In this document: piece after piece, positions 15,939-23,198 of the stretch
Layout of the letters: each line of letters begins with the position of its first letter
Numbering within the stretch: position 1 is the first letter of the stretch
Source of the DNA: Planobacterium oryzisoli
GTDB taxonomy: Bacteria; Bacteroidota; Bacteroidia; Flavobacteriales; Weeksellaceae
NCBI RefSeq assembly: GCF_015354315.1
Contig: NZ_JADKYY010000007.1
Location: 1-64,000 of the forward strand
Length of the DNA stretch: 64,000 nt
Reading direction: 5' to 3'
Program-made: the position numbers and the translations under genes
Notes under the pieces: model-generated
Told to the model about the DNA's origin: nothing
The model's input: the letters and a program-made list of their open reading frames with translations, nothing else
Databases searched by the model: none

Positions 15939-17515
15939 GAAATCAGCTGTTTTATATCTTCAAGAGAATCTATCTCCTCCACTGATTTATCCCTTCTCCA
16001 GCGTACAATCCTTGGGAAACGAAGCGCCACCCCACTTTTATGTCGGGAACTGAAAGCAATTCCCTCAAATGCAATTTCAAATACCAGTTCGGGCTTTACG
16101 GTGCGGACCGGGCCAAACTTTTCCAGCGCATTCTTACTTACAAATCGGCTGACTTCCATAATCTCTTTATCGGTCAGCCCGCTGTAGGCCTTGGCAATGG
16201 TTACGAGCCGGTCCTGATCTCTCACGGCAAAGGTATAATCCGTGTAGTATCCGCTTCGTCTTCCACTTCCTTTCTGCGCGTAGATCAGTACAGCATCAAT
16301 GGTAAGGGGAGCTGTTTTCCATTTCCACCAAATCCCCTTTTTTCTTCCCGACTCATAGGGAGCTGCTAAAGCCTTAAGCATCACTCCCTCGGCGTTGATT
16401 TCCCTTGAATTAGTGCGGATTAGGTCCAGATGCTCCCACGATTCAGGGCGGATGACTTGAGAAAGGGCAAGTGGCGATGGACCTAAGGAAGCCATAAAAT
16501 CCTCCAGCACAGCGCGGCGGTGCTCTAGAGGTCGCTCCCGCAGATCCTCTCCGTCTTTTTCCAACAGATCGTACACAAAGCTAAAGACCGGTAACTCCTC
16601 TAAGAGTTTTTTGGTGACACTCTTTCGGTTAAGCCTTTTCTGCAGATCACTAAAGTCCCGGACCTGCTGCGGATCGCCCACCAGTAGTTCCCCGTCCAGT
16701 ACAAAATCACCCTCCAGAGTAAGCACCGCATCGCGGATCTCCGGAAACTGGTCGGTGATTAGCTCTTCGCCCCGGGACCAGATAAAGACTTCCGCACTGC
16801 GCCTTATGATCTGGGCGCGTATTCCGTCCCACTTATACTCCACTAAAAACCTGTTATCCTCCCACTGCTCCTCTACTATTTTATCCACGGGATAAGCCAG
16901 ACAGAACGGATACGGTCTTGAATTTCCCGGTGTTATATGGTTTCCCTCCAAAAGGCCCTGCAAAGATTCCGTAGTAGGGTCCCATTCCCCCATTAGGGCA
17001 TGCATTAAATGGTTCACCTCTTTTCCGCTGTACTGCGCAAGGGCGGTGGTGAGCATCTTGGAAGAGACGCCCATGCGGAAACTTCCTCCCAAAAGCTTAT
17101 TGAAGATAAAGCGCTGGACTCCTCCCAGAGAATCCCAGGCCGCTAAAATAAATTCCTTTTTTTCCTCTTCCGTCTTGTCCTTGAGATCGATTACTGCGCG
17201 CATCCAGTAATCCAAACTAAAACTCTCGCCCGTTTCCGACTCTGGAAGGATTAGGGCAATCGTCTCTCCTAAATCACCGACCGAGCTGTAGGATTCCTGA
17301 AACAGCCACTCCGGAATCTGCGCAGTCTCCATGGCGTACTTTTTAAGAAGCGTGGTCGTGATGGGACGCTTGGGCCGGCGTCCCAAAAAAAGCGCAATGA
17401 CCCACAGCACATCGCGCTCGGGTGCACTGGAGAAATACTCCACCAAGGCAGCGATCTTTGCGCTGGTCTTGTTGGAACTTTCAAGTACCATAAACAGCTC
17501 CGTGAATCTATCCAT
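15935..17515 (-). CDS. ATP-dependent DNA ligase (bacterial ligase-associated type)
   Basis: Seals nicks in duplex DNA through an enzyme-AMP intermediate. Motif I EYKWDGIR carries the adenylated Lys228, and WSRGEE, DGELL, the GVMLKAL region and WWKWK are the remaining nucleotidyltransferase motifs. The roughly 200-residue helical N-terminal domain is a DNA-binding domain like that of archaeal and eukaryotic ligases. The C-terminal OB domain ends RFPRIVRWRRDK. It has 526 aa. It supplements the essential NAD-dependent LigA and is thought to work in repair with its cluster partners. It overlaps the helicase gene by 4 bases and starts 5 bases after the exonuclease gene. Confidence 0.95.
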   Translation of the reverse strand: MDRFTELFMVLESSNKTSAKIAALVEYFSSAPERDVLWVIALFLGRRPKRPITTTLLKKYAMETAQIPEWLFQESYSSVGDLGETIALILPESETGESFSLDYWMRAVIDLKDKTEEEKKEFILAAWDSLGGVQRFIFNKLLGGSFRMGVSSKMLTTALAQYSGKEVNHLMHALMGEWDPTTESLQGLLEGNHITPGNSRPYPFCLAYPVDKIVEEQWEDNRFLVEYKWDGIRAQIIRRSAEVFIWSRGEELITDQFPEIRDAVLTLEGDFVLDGELLVGDPQQVRDFSDLQKRLNRKSVTKKLLEELPVFSFVYDLLEKDGEDLRERPLEHRRAVLEDFMASLGPSPLALSQVIRPESWEHLDLIRTNSREINAEGVMLKALAAPYESGRKKGIWWKWKTAPLTIDAVLIYAQKGSGRRSGYYTDYTFAVRDQDRLVTIAKAYSGLTDKEIMEVSRFVSKNALEKFGPVRTVKPELVFEIAFEGIAFSSRHKSGVALRFPRIVRWRRDKSVEEIDSLEDIKQLIS

Positions 17516-17520
17516 CCTCC

Positions 17521-18558
17521 TTAAAAATTTTCAGTCTGTTCGTCGTCATCCCGTTTCTCACTGTACCCCGGTACCGGTACCGCAGAGGCCGATATTCCCT
17601 GCTCCCGTAGATACCGTGCAAATACTTCGGTTTGCCCGTGGGTGACATGCACATGCTCGGCCTCTGTGAGCTTAACGGCTTTAAGTAGCCCCTGCCAATC
17701 GGCATGATCGCTTATTGCAAAGCCCCGGTCGGCACTTCGCCACCTTCTTGAGCCCCGCACACGCATCCATCCGCTGCAAAGGCCGATTGCCGCATCGGGA
17801 ATTTTTTTAATCACATTGCTGTCCATTAGTGCCGGAGGGACAAGTACTACTCCGCCCTTAAGATGTTTTACATCGGCAAAGAAGTCCTGCTCTATATAGG
17901 TAGGAAGCCCAACGCCTGCCTCAGTAAAGGCCTCATTTAGTTTTCCAATGGAACGGTGTACATACAATGGTCCTTTGCCTTCCAGCATTTTCATAAGGCG
18001 CTGGGCCTTTCCAAGGGAATAGCCCACAAAGACAGAGGTTTTACCCTGCGCCTGGTTTAGTTCTACCCAGTCGCTCAGCTCCTTGGATTGGGCTTGCTGC
18101 GTTTCCCAGCGGTAAATGGGAAGTCCAAAGGTGGACTCCGTTACAAACTCGTGGCAGCGTACAGGCTCAAACGGAGCGGAAATCCCGTCGTCCTCCAGTT
18201 TATAATCCCCAGAGACTACCGCTACATAGCCGCGGTGCTCGAGTCGGATCTGTGCAGATCCAATCACATGGCCCGCGGGATGAAACGATACTTTAACTCC
18301 GTTAATAGTAAGCGGAGTATTATACTCCACACCCTGCACCTCCACCGGGTCGGGAAGCCGGGAATGCAGGATCGACTTGGTATAGTGGTGTGCGATATAT
18401 TGCTTCATCCCCCAGCGCGCATGGTCGGCATGGGCGTGCGTGATGAGGGCCTTTTTCACCGGGCGCAAGGGGTCCACATAAAAATCTCCCTCAGGACAGT
18501 AGATGCCTTCGGGAGTAAATTCCAGGAGGGGCTGCCTTTTTTTATAGTTCATAGTCAT
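17521..18558 (-). CDS. Ligase-associated beta-CASP DNA exonuclease
   Basis: Metallo-beta-lactamase/beta-CASP nuclease, 345 aa. The zinc motif HAHADH is at residues 41-46 (LITHAHADHARWG), followed by FHPAGHVIGS, VVSGDYK and the late SDHADW and VTHGQTE motifs. The fold is that of Artemis/SNM1-like nucleases. It is a defining member of the bacterial ligase-associated repair cluster and presumably trims ends before ligation. A second Met at residue 3 is an alternative start. The start region overlaps the stop of the catalase-like gene (ATGA), so the two are coupled. Confidence 0.93.
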   Translation of the reverse strand: MTMNYKKRQPLLEFTPEGIYCPEGDFYVDPLRPVKKALITHAHADHARWGMKQYIAHHYTKSILHSRLPDPVEVQGVEYNTPLTINGVKVSFHPAGHVIGSAQIRLEHRGYVAVVSGDYKLEDDGISAPFEPVRCHEFVTESTFGLPIYRWETQQAQSKELSDWVELNQAQGKTSVFVGYSLGKAQRLMKMLEGKGPLYVHRSIGKLNEAFTEAGVGLPTYIEQDFFADVKHLKGGVVLVPPALMDSNVIKKIPDAAIGLCSGWMRVRGSRRWRSADRGFAISDHADWQGLLKAVKLTEAEHVHVTHGQTEVFARYLREQGISASAVPVPGYSEKRDDDEQTENF

Positions 18559-19550
18559 TCTTCCGCTCTTCTGGTGGAGATGGATGCATCGTACACATCT
18601 TTGCGCAGATACTGGATCTGTCCCACCGGCTGAAGCTCCTGCGGATTTTCAAAAGGATTAAAACTGGTTTTATGTGCAGGAATGAGCGAGCTGTCCTTGA
18701 GAGAGCCTTTTGTAAACTGAATTCTTCCCAGAGTGAACTCCGGAGCATTCTTCCATTCAACGCTAAGGTCGTTTACCGGCTGATTCTGCAAATCTGCGCA
18801 CAGCTGCACGGTAAGGTCAAAATGTACATCGCCACTGCTTAGTGCCTGTTCTATCGAGCTTTGGTGGTCGCCTGTGTTCGTTAAAGGAACTTTCTTACTT
18901 GGGGTAGCTTTTAGCTTCATCATATAGGAGCCCATCCGGTACACACCTACGGAGTAATACGGAAATCCAATCGCACTCTGATTTTTTCTAAAAAGCAGTT
19001 TCACCGTGTTTTTAAGCATACTCCAAGAAAGAGCCGACGGTACCACACTCACTATATTTTTCAGCAGCCATGCCAGAGAGAAGGTGCGCTTGGTTTTTGT
19101 AGCGCTACTAACGGCAGCGTTGAAATTTGTAAATATCTGAAGTACTTTCTTAACGGATTTGATTGGAAAAATGGGAAAATTCACTAGTGGGAAGGACCAC
19201 TCCTCTCCGTCGGAATAAATCTTAATGGCCATTCCGTAGGCGGGTAGAAATTGGTTAACCGGGCGAATCAAAGGATTACCGTGGGAATACCGAACCAGTA
19301 CCTTATAATTTTCCTTATCAAAGATGCTACGTACCTGGGCAGGTAAATTATCGTTTGTAAAAAGATAACCCCTAAGTACCGAGAACGTTTGGGCGTGCGC
19401 ATTGCGCGTAGCGAAAGGCTGCTTATTGATCGCGCGCGATTTTTTAACGAACTGCTCGACAGACTCTACCGTGCGACGCAGCCACTGCACCTCACTAGAG
19501 CTTAGGGTATTATACGAGCGGTCAAAGCGTACCAGAGTGTCAAAGTTCAT
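18555..19550 (-). CDS. Catalase-fold protein heading the ligase-associated operon
   Basis: A 331-aa protein resembling the catalase-related heme domain family. An N-terminal helical section leads to NAHAQTFSVLRGYLF (candidate distal His52), then VLVRYSHGNPLIRP and AYGMAIKIYSDGEEWSF, which parallel the catalase VRFS and GFAVKFYT elements. The C-terminal PVGQIQYLRKDVYDASISTRR also fits the family. It is shorter than true catalases (about 480 aa or more), so catalase activity is uncertain; peroxidase or lipid-hydroperoxide chemistry are alternatives. No signal peptide is visible. It overlaps the exonuclease gene by 4 bases and is therefore the first gene of the repair operon. Confidence 0.8.
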   Translation of the reverse strand: MNFDTLVRFDRSYNTLSSSEVQWLRRTVESVEQFVKKSRAINKQPFATRNAHAQTFSVLRGYLFTNDNLPAQVRSIFDKENYKVLVRYSHGNPLIRPVNQFLPAYGMAIKIYSDGEEWSFPLVNFPIFPIKSVKKVLQIFTNFNAAVSSATKTKRTFSLAWLLKNIVSVVPSALSWSMLKNTVKLLFRKNQSAIGFPYYSVGVYRMGSYMMKLKATPSKKVPLTNTGDHQSSIEQALSSGDVHFDLTVQLCADLQNQPVNDLSVEWKNAPEFTLGRIQFTKGSLKDSSLIPAHKTSFNPFENPQELQPVGQIQYLRKDVYDASISTRRAEE

Positions 19551-19700
19551 AATTAGTATAGGCTAGGAAATCTTTATAACCTACTCATTTCCACTGCCAA
19601 AATCAGACCAGAGCGCAGCATAGCACGCTTTGGCGGGAAATTTTGAAAGGCTGGACCATTTAAATGAAACCCAAAACCGCTGGTAAAACCCTACTATTGT

Positions 19701-20462
19701 ATGATGCGCATCTACTCCTTTAATATAAACAGTGTCAATGCCCGCCTTCCTTTGCTGCTGCGATTCCTGGAAACCTACAGTCCGGATATACTCTGCCTTC
19801 AGGAACTTAAGTGCACCAGCGCGCAGTTCCCTTTTCAAGAAGTAGAAAAAGCAGGATACAAAGCTCTGGTTAACGGGCAAAAGTCCTGGAATGGAGTAGC
19901 TGTACTTTCCAAGAACCACGATCTGGAATTGCGTAGCGATACCCTGGAAGGCGACTCCAGCGACACGCAAAGCCGCTACCTGGAACTACTAACCGGTCAG
20001 CTCATTCTCTGCTGCATATATGTACCCAACGGTAATCCTGTGGATTCCGATAAATATACCTATAAGCTCCAGTGGCTCCAAAGGCTTGCTGCGCGGATGG
20101 AAGCGCTCATTACCATGGAGCGACCCGTACTTGTAGTGGGCGATTATAATATTATCCCTACCGAAAAGGATGTGTACAAACCGGAGAAATACCTAAAAAA
20201 TGCCCTTTTTACTGAAGAAGTGCGGGAGAAATTTCAGGAAATACTCCAGCAGGGATGGACCGATGCGCTTACGGACTCCGGGGAGTATACCTTCTGGGAT
20301 TACTTTCGAAACGCCTACGGGCGCGACGCCGGAATGCGCATCGACCATATACTTTTTAACGAGCAGCTGAAAGAACGCGTACTATCGGCTGGAGTACTTA
20401 AGGAAGTTCGCGGATGGGACCGGCCCAGCGACCATGCACCCGTATGGATAGAATTAAAATAA
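19701..20462 (+). CDS. xth: Exodeoxyribonuclease III (AP endonuclease)
   Basis: EEP-superfamily nuclease of 253 aa that cuts 5' to abasic sites and acts as a 3'-5' exonuclease. Expected motifs are SFNINSVNA, LCLQELKC with the metal-binding Glu, VYVPNG (here IYVPNG), VGDYNIIP and the C-terminal IDHIL ... SDHAPVWIEL with the catalytic Asp-His pair. It begins 150 bases from, and divergent to, the catalase-like gene, so it borders the repair operon. The 150-base gap holds no clear promoter box. MM is the first residue pair; the second Met could also be the start. Confidence 0.95.
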   Translation: MMRIYSFNINSVNARLPLLLRFLETYSPDILCLQELKCTSAQFPFQEVEKAGYKALVNGQKSWNGVAVLSKNHDLELRSDTLEGDSSDTQSRYLELLTGQLILCCIYVPNGNPVDSDKYTYKLQWLQRLAARMEALITMERPVLVVGDYNIIPTEKDVYKPEKYLKNALFTEEVREKFQEILQQGWTDALTDSGEYTFWDYFRNAYGRDAGMRIDHILFNEQLKERVLSAGVLKEVRGWDRPSDHAPVWIELK

Positions 20463-20526
20463 TTAATGAAGAGGACCGATAAATTATTGAAAATTAATTA
20501 TTTTCTGCTATTTATTTATTTTTTTA

Positions 20527-20702
20527 TATCTTTGCACTATAATTTTTAAATAAGGATCCTGTCCTGCTATTTCTGTCGGATATTTCAATATCACTAACAC
20601 CAGTTCTACGCTCCCATCAGCACCCTCTTTTAATAAAGTATAAAAACCGCATCTGAAGGTACAGATGCAACCCAACCACACCTAAAAAATTTATTATAAT
20701 AT
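20527..20702 (+). promoter_or_regulatory. Promoter box and long structured leader of the cold-shock genes
   Basis: TATCTTTG (20527-20534) fits the -7 consensus, which implies a start near 20541 and an untranslated leader of about 160 bases. The leader contains a hairpin with stem GCATCTG/CAGATGC (20649-20655 and 20662-20668) and a 6-base loop. Long structured leaders are typical of cold-shock mRNAs, where they sense temperature; that role is inferred here. The rest of the gap after xth is AT-rich with nothing notable. Confidence 0.45.
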
Positions 20703-21140
20703 ATGTCAGATTCTTTCTCTAAAAAAGAAAACCTAAAGAAAAAAATACAGAAGCAAAAAGAAAAAGCGGCCAAGCGTGAAGAACGTAAGACGCAAAACAA
20801 CAAAGGAAAAGCGATCGAGGATATGTTTCTCTATGTGGACGCCAACGGACAGTTAACTTCAGTGAAACCCGATGAGCAGGAGAAACTGGAGATCAATGCA
20901 GAGGATATTCAGCTAGGCGCTGCTCCAATTATCGCAGAGGACCCACAGAAAACCGGGATTGTAACCTTCCTGAGCGACAAGGGCTACGGATTTATTACCG
21001 AAAATAATACGAAGGAAAATGTATTCTTCCATATAAATAATGTTTCCGGGGAAGTAAAAAAAGGAAACAAAGTCAAATACGAAAAAGAAAGATCACCTAA
21101 AGGATATTCCGCAATTAATATCCAGATCGTCAAGCAATAA
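20703..21140 (+). CDS. Cold-shock-domain protein with basic N-terminal extension
   Basis: A 145-aa RNA- or single-stranded-DNA-binding protein. Residues about 1-35 are a highly charged, Lys-rich helix (KKKIQKQKEKAAKREERK), followed by a linker. The C-terminal cold-shock domain reads GIVTFLSDKGYGFITENN and NVFFHINNVSG, carrying the RNP1- and RNP2-like motifs with aromatic residues. It probably acts as an RNA chaperone. It is 24 bases upstream of a minimal cold-shock protein gene, likely in one transcript with a long leader. Confidence 0.88.
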   Translation: MSDSFSKKENLKKKIQKQKEKAAKREERKTQNNKGKAIEDMFLYVDANGQLTSVKPDEQEKLEINAEDIQLGAAPIIAEDPQKTGIVTFLSDKGYGFITENNTKENVFFHINNVSGEVKKGNKVKYEKERSPKGYSAINIQIVKQ

Positions 21141-21164
21141 ATACAATTTTTAATTTTTAATACC

Positions 21165-21356
21165 ATGCAAGAAGGCACAGTAAAATTCTTCAATGAAACG
21201 AAAGGTTTCGGATTTATAACTCCATCAAACGGTGGTGAGGACATTTTTGTTCACACTTCTGGACTGAACGGTAGAATCCGTGAAAACGACAAAGTAACTT
21301 TCGACGTGAAACAAGGAAACAAAGGATTGAACGCAATCAACGTAACACTAGCGTAA
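21165..21356 (+). CDS. CspA-family cold-shock protein
   Basis: Minimal 63-aa cold-shock protein made of one OB-fold domain. RNP1 reads KGFGFITP and RNP2 reads DIFVHTSGL. It should bind single-stranded RNA or DNA and melt secondary structures. It follows a larger cold-shock-domain gene and is followed by a near-perfect terminator. Confidence 0.95.
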   Translation: MQEGTVKFFNETKGFGFITPSNGGEDIFVHTSGLNGRIRENDKVTFDVKQGNKGLNAINVTLA

Positions 21357-21387
21357 CAATCAACCGAATAATTTATTATTTGATCAG

Positions 21388-21410
21388 GCTGCCTTCGGGC
21401 AGCTTTTTTT
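21388..21410 (+). terminator. Intrinsic terminator with TTCG loop after cspA
   Basis: GCTGCC (21388-21393), loop TTCG and GGCAGC (21398-21403) are followed by seven T. The stable tetraloop and T run make it a textbook terminator. The stop codon of the convergent glycosyltransferase gene lies in its T run. Confidence 0.92.
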
Positions 21411-22386
21411 ATAGCGTGCGGTCCAGGTGCGCTACAATAGATTCCACGCTGATCTCCTCCAAACAGGCGTAGTCTTCCCTGAAACAGGGCTTGTCGCCAA
21501 AAACCGAGCAGGGGCGGCAGGTAAGTTCTTTTATTTCAAGGACATCACTTTCGCTTTGGCCATAGCCCAAAAAACCTGCATAATGGTGGGTGCTGCCCCA
21601 AATCGAGATGCAGCGGGTACCTACCAGACTTGCCAGATGCATATTGGCCGAGTCCATGGAAATCATCACCTTTAGCCCAGATATTCGTTCGAGCTCCTCT
21701 TTTAACGTTAACTTTCCCGCAAGCGAAGTGCATCCCGGAATAAGCGATTCCCACTCTTCAAGCTGCTGCTGCTCCAGGCCTTTGGCTCCGAAAAGATAAA
21801 TGTGCTCGCTCGTTGAGAGCCGGCGCGCCAGCTCAAAGGTTTTTTCCAAAGGCAGCATCTTACCCTTATGCTGGGCAAAGGGCGCAAGACCTATACCTTG
21901 CCGACTGAGCACTGTACTTTCCAAGTTATGGGAAAGTGAAAAGTCAAAGCCCAGCGCCCGAAATACATCCGCATAACGCTCGGTAGTAGGCTTTAAGGGG
22001 CGAAACTTCTTATCCCACAACCGAATAAGTTCTTTCTTTTCTTCTTTGCCTTTATCTAAAATACTGGTCTTATACCCCTTAAAACTGAAAAGCGTGGTAA
22101 TGGTTTTGGTGCGGATCACATCGTGCAGGTCGGCAATAAAGTCCGGCTTGAACTGCGATTCCAGAAGGGAGAAAAGAGTTAAGAGTCCCTTAGGGCCTTT
22201 GTAGTGGTCCAGGTTCACGCCATGAAACTCCAGCCCGCCTATACCCTCAAACAAAGGAGCAAACTGCCTACGGGACACCATAACAATCTGGCAGTCGGGA
22301 TGCTGCGCTAGAAACGCTTTTACTACCGGAACGATCATTGCCACATCGCCAAAGGCAGAAAATCGGTATGCTAGAATTCGTTTCAA
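21409..22386 (-). CDS. Glycosyltransferase family 9 (heptosyltransferase-like)
   Basis: A 325-aa GT-B fold enzyme. It starts with MKRILAYRFSAFGDVAMIVPVVKAF, the usual N-terminal strand and loop of ADP-heptose:LPS heptosyltransferases. The C-terminal donor-site region includes MISMDSANMHLASLVGTRCISIWGSTHHYAGFLGYGQ. It probably adds a sugar to the lipopolysaccharide core on the cytoplasmic face. Donor and acceptor cannot be read from sequence. Its start overlaps the sufE stop by 4 bases, so the two are cotranscribed. Confidence 0.88.
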   Translation of the reverse strand: MKRILAYRFSAFGDVAMIVPVVKAFLAQHPDCQIVMVSRRQFAPLFEGIGGLEFHGVNLDHYKGPKGLLTLFSLLESQFKPDFIADLHDVIRTKTITTLFSFKGYKTSILDKGKEEKKELIRLWDKKFRPLKPTTERYADVFRALGFDFSLSHNLESTVLSRQGIGLAPFAQHKGKMLPLEKTFELARRLSTSEHIYLFGAKGLEQQQLEEWESLIPGCTSLAGKLTLKEELERISGLKVMISMDSANMHLASLVGTRCISIWGSTHHYAGFLGYGQSESDVLEIKELTCRPCSVFGDKPCFREDYACLEEISVESIVAHLDRTL

Positions 22387-22802
22387 GACTTAATCTGGTA
22401 TGCCACCGCGTAAAACTTAATCTGCTTGGTCATGGCCATCAGCCCGTTGGCGCGGGAGGGGGAGAGAAATTCCTGGAGACCGATTTTGGAGATAAAATCA
22501 AAATCCGAACTAAGTATTTCCTCTGTGGTATGTCCGCTGTACAGGGAAACAAGCATCGAGACGATTCCTTTGGGCAAGATGCCGTCGCTGTCGGCATTAA
22601 AAAAAAGCTTGCCGTCCTTAAATTCTGCGTCGATCCACACCTTGGACTGGCAACCCTTGATTAAGTTGGCATCGGACTTCTTCTCAGCCGGCATCCCTGC
22701 AAGGGATTTGCCTAAATCAATTATGTATTCGTATTTAGCCTCCCAGTCTTCCATAAAACTGAAGTCTTCAATTAGCTGCTGCTGCTTTTCTTTTATAGTC
22801 AT
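22383..22802 (-). CDS. sufE: SufE family cysteine-desulfurase activator
   Basis: A 139-aa sulfur-acceptor protein that takes persulfide from the desulfurase SufS for Fe-S cluster assembly. The active cysteine is in LIKGCQSKVWIDAEF, the family signature, and FLSPSRANGLMAMTKQIK is the usual C-terminal helix motif. The other suf genes are not in this window. It overlaps the glycosyltransferase gene by 4 bases. Confidence 0.94.
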   Translation of the reverse strand: MTIKEKQQQLIEDFSFMEDWEAKYEYIIDLGKSLAGMPAEKKSDANLIKGCQSKVWIDAEFKDGKLFFNADSDGILPKGIVSMLVSLYSGHTTEEILSSDFDFISKIGLQEFLSPSRANGLMAMTKQIKFYAVAYQIKS

Positions 22803-22833
22803 AATACTTGGGGGTTACGGACCTTTTCCTGGA

Positions 22834-23070
22834 TTATTTTTTCAGTAAGTGGTATCCCTGGATCACGCAAAGTAATGCATTGGGTATGATGATGGGCCAC
22901 AGCCATCCGCTAAAGATGCCATACACTACAAAACAGATACAGCCGATCATATTGACCAGTCGGATTTTCTGTAAATCTTTCAGTACAAAACTTAGGACAA
23001 TAAATACTGAGGCAGCATACCCAAAATAACTGGCGGTTTCAGGGCTCATAAGATAAAAATTAAAGCGCAA
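22834..23070 (-). CDS. Small three-helix membrane protein (YgjV/SemiSWEET-like)
   Basis: A 78-aa hydrophobic protein with three predicted membrane helices: SYFGYAASVFIVLSFVL, VNMIGCICFVVYGIFSG and LWPIIIPNALLCVIQGYHLL. The pattern of a helix, a short basic loop (KDLQKIRLVN), a helix and a third helix ending in a YHLL tail resembles half-size SWEET or YgjV-type proteins. Transport of a small solute is possible but not shown. The upstream Met in MRFNFYLMSPE allows a shorter start at residue 8. It ends 32 bases before sufE on the same strand. Confidence 0.75.
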   Translation of the reverse strand: MRFNFYLMSPETASYFGYAASVFIVLSFVLKDLQKIRLVNMIGCICFVVYGIFSGWLWPIIIPNALLCVIQGYHLLKK

Positions 23071-23145
23071 AGGTAAACATTTACAACAGGATATAGAAAA
23101 TTGGTGTGACAGAAAGTCATCACAGGGATTTTGGTAAAGTATTTG

Positions 23146-23153
23146 TAACTTTG
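23146..23153 (+). promoter_or_regulatory. Candidate -7 promoter box for clpC
   Basis: TAACTTTG fits TAnnTTTG and lies 46 bases before the clpC start. No TTG at standard distance is seen. Confidence 0.35.
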
Positions 23154-23198
23154 AGTATACCGCGGTTGCTTTTGACCGCGCTAATATGCTAAAAGATT

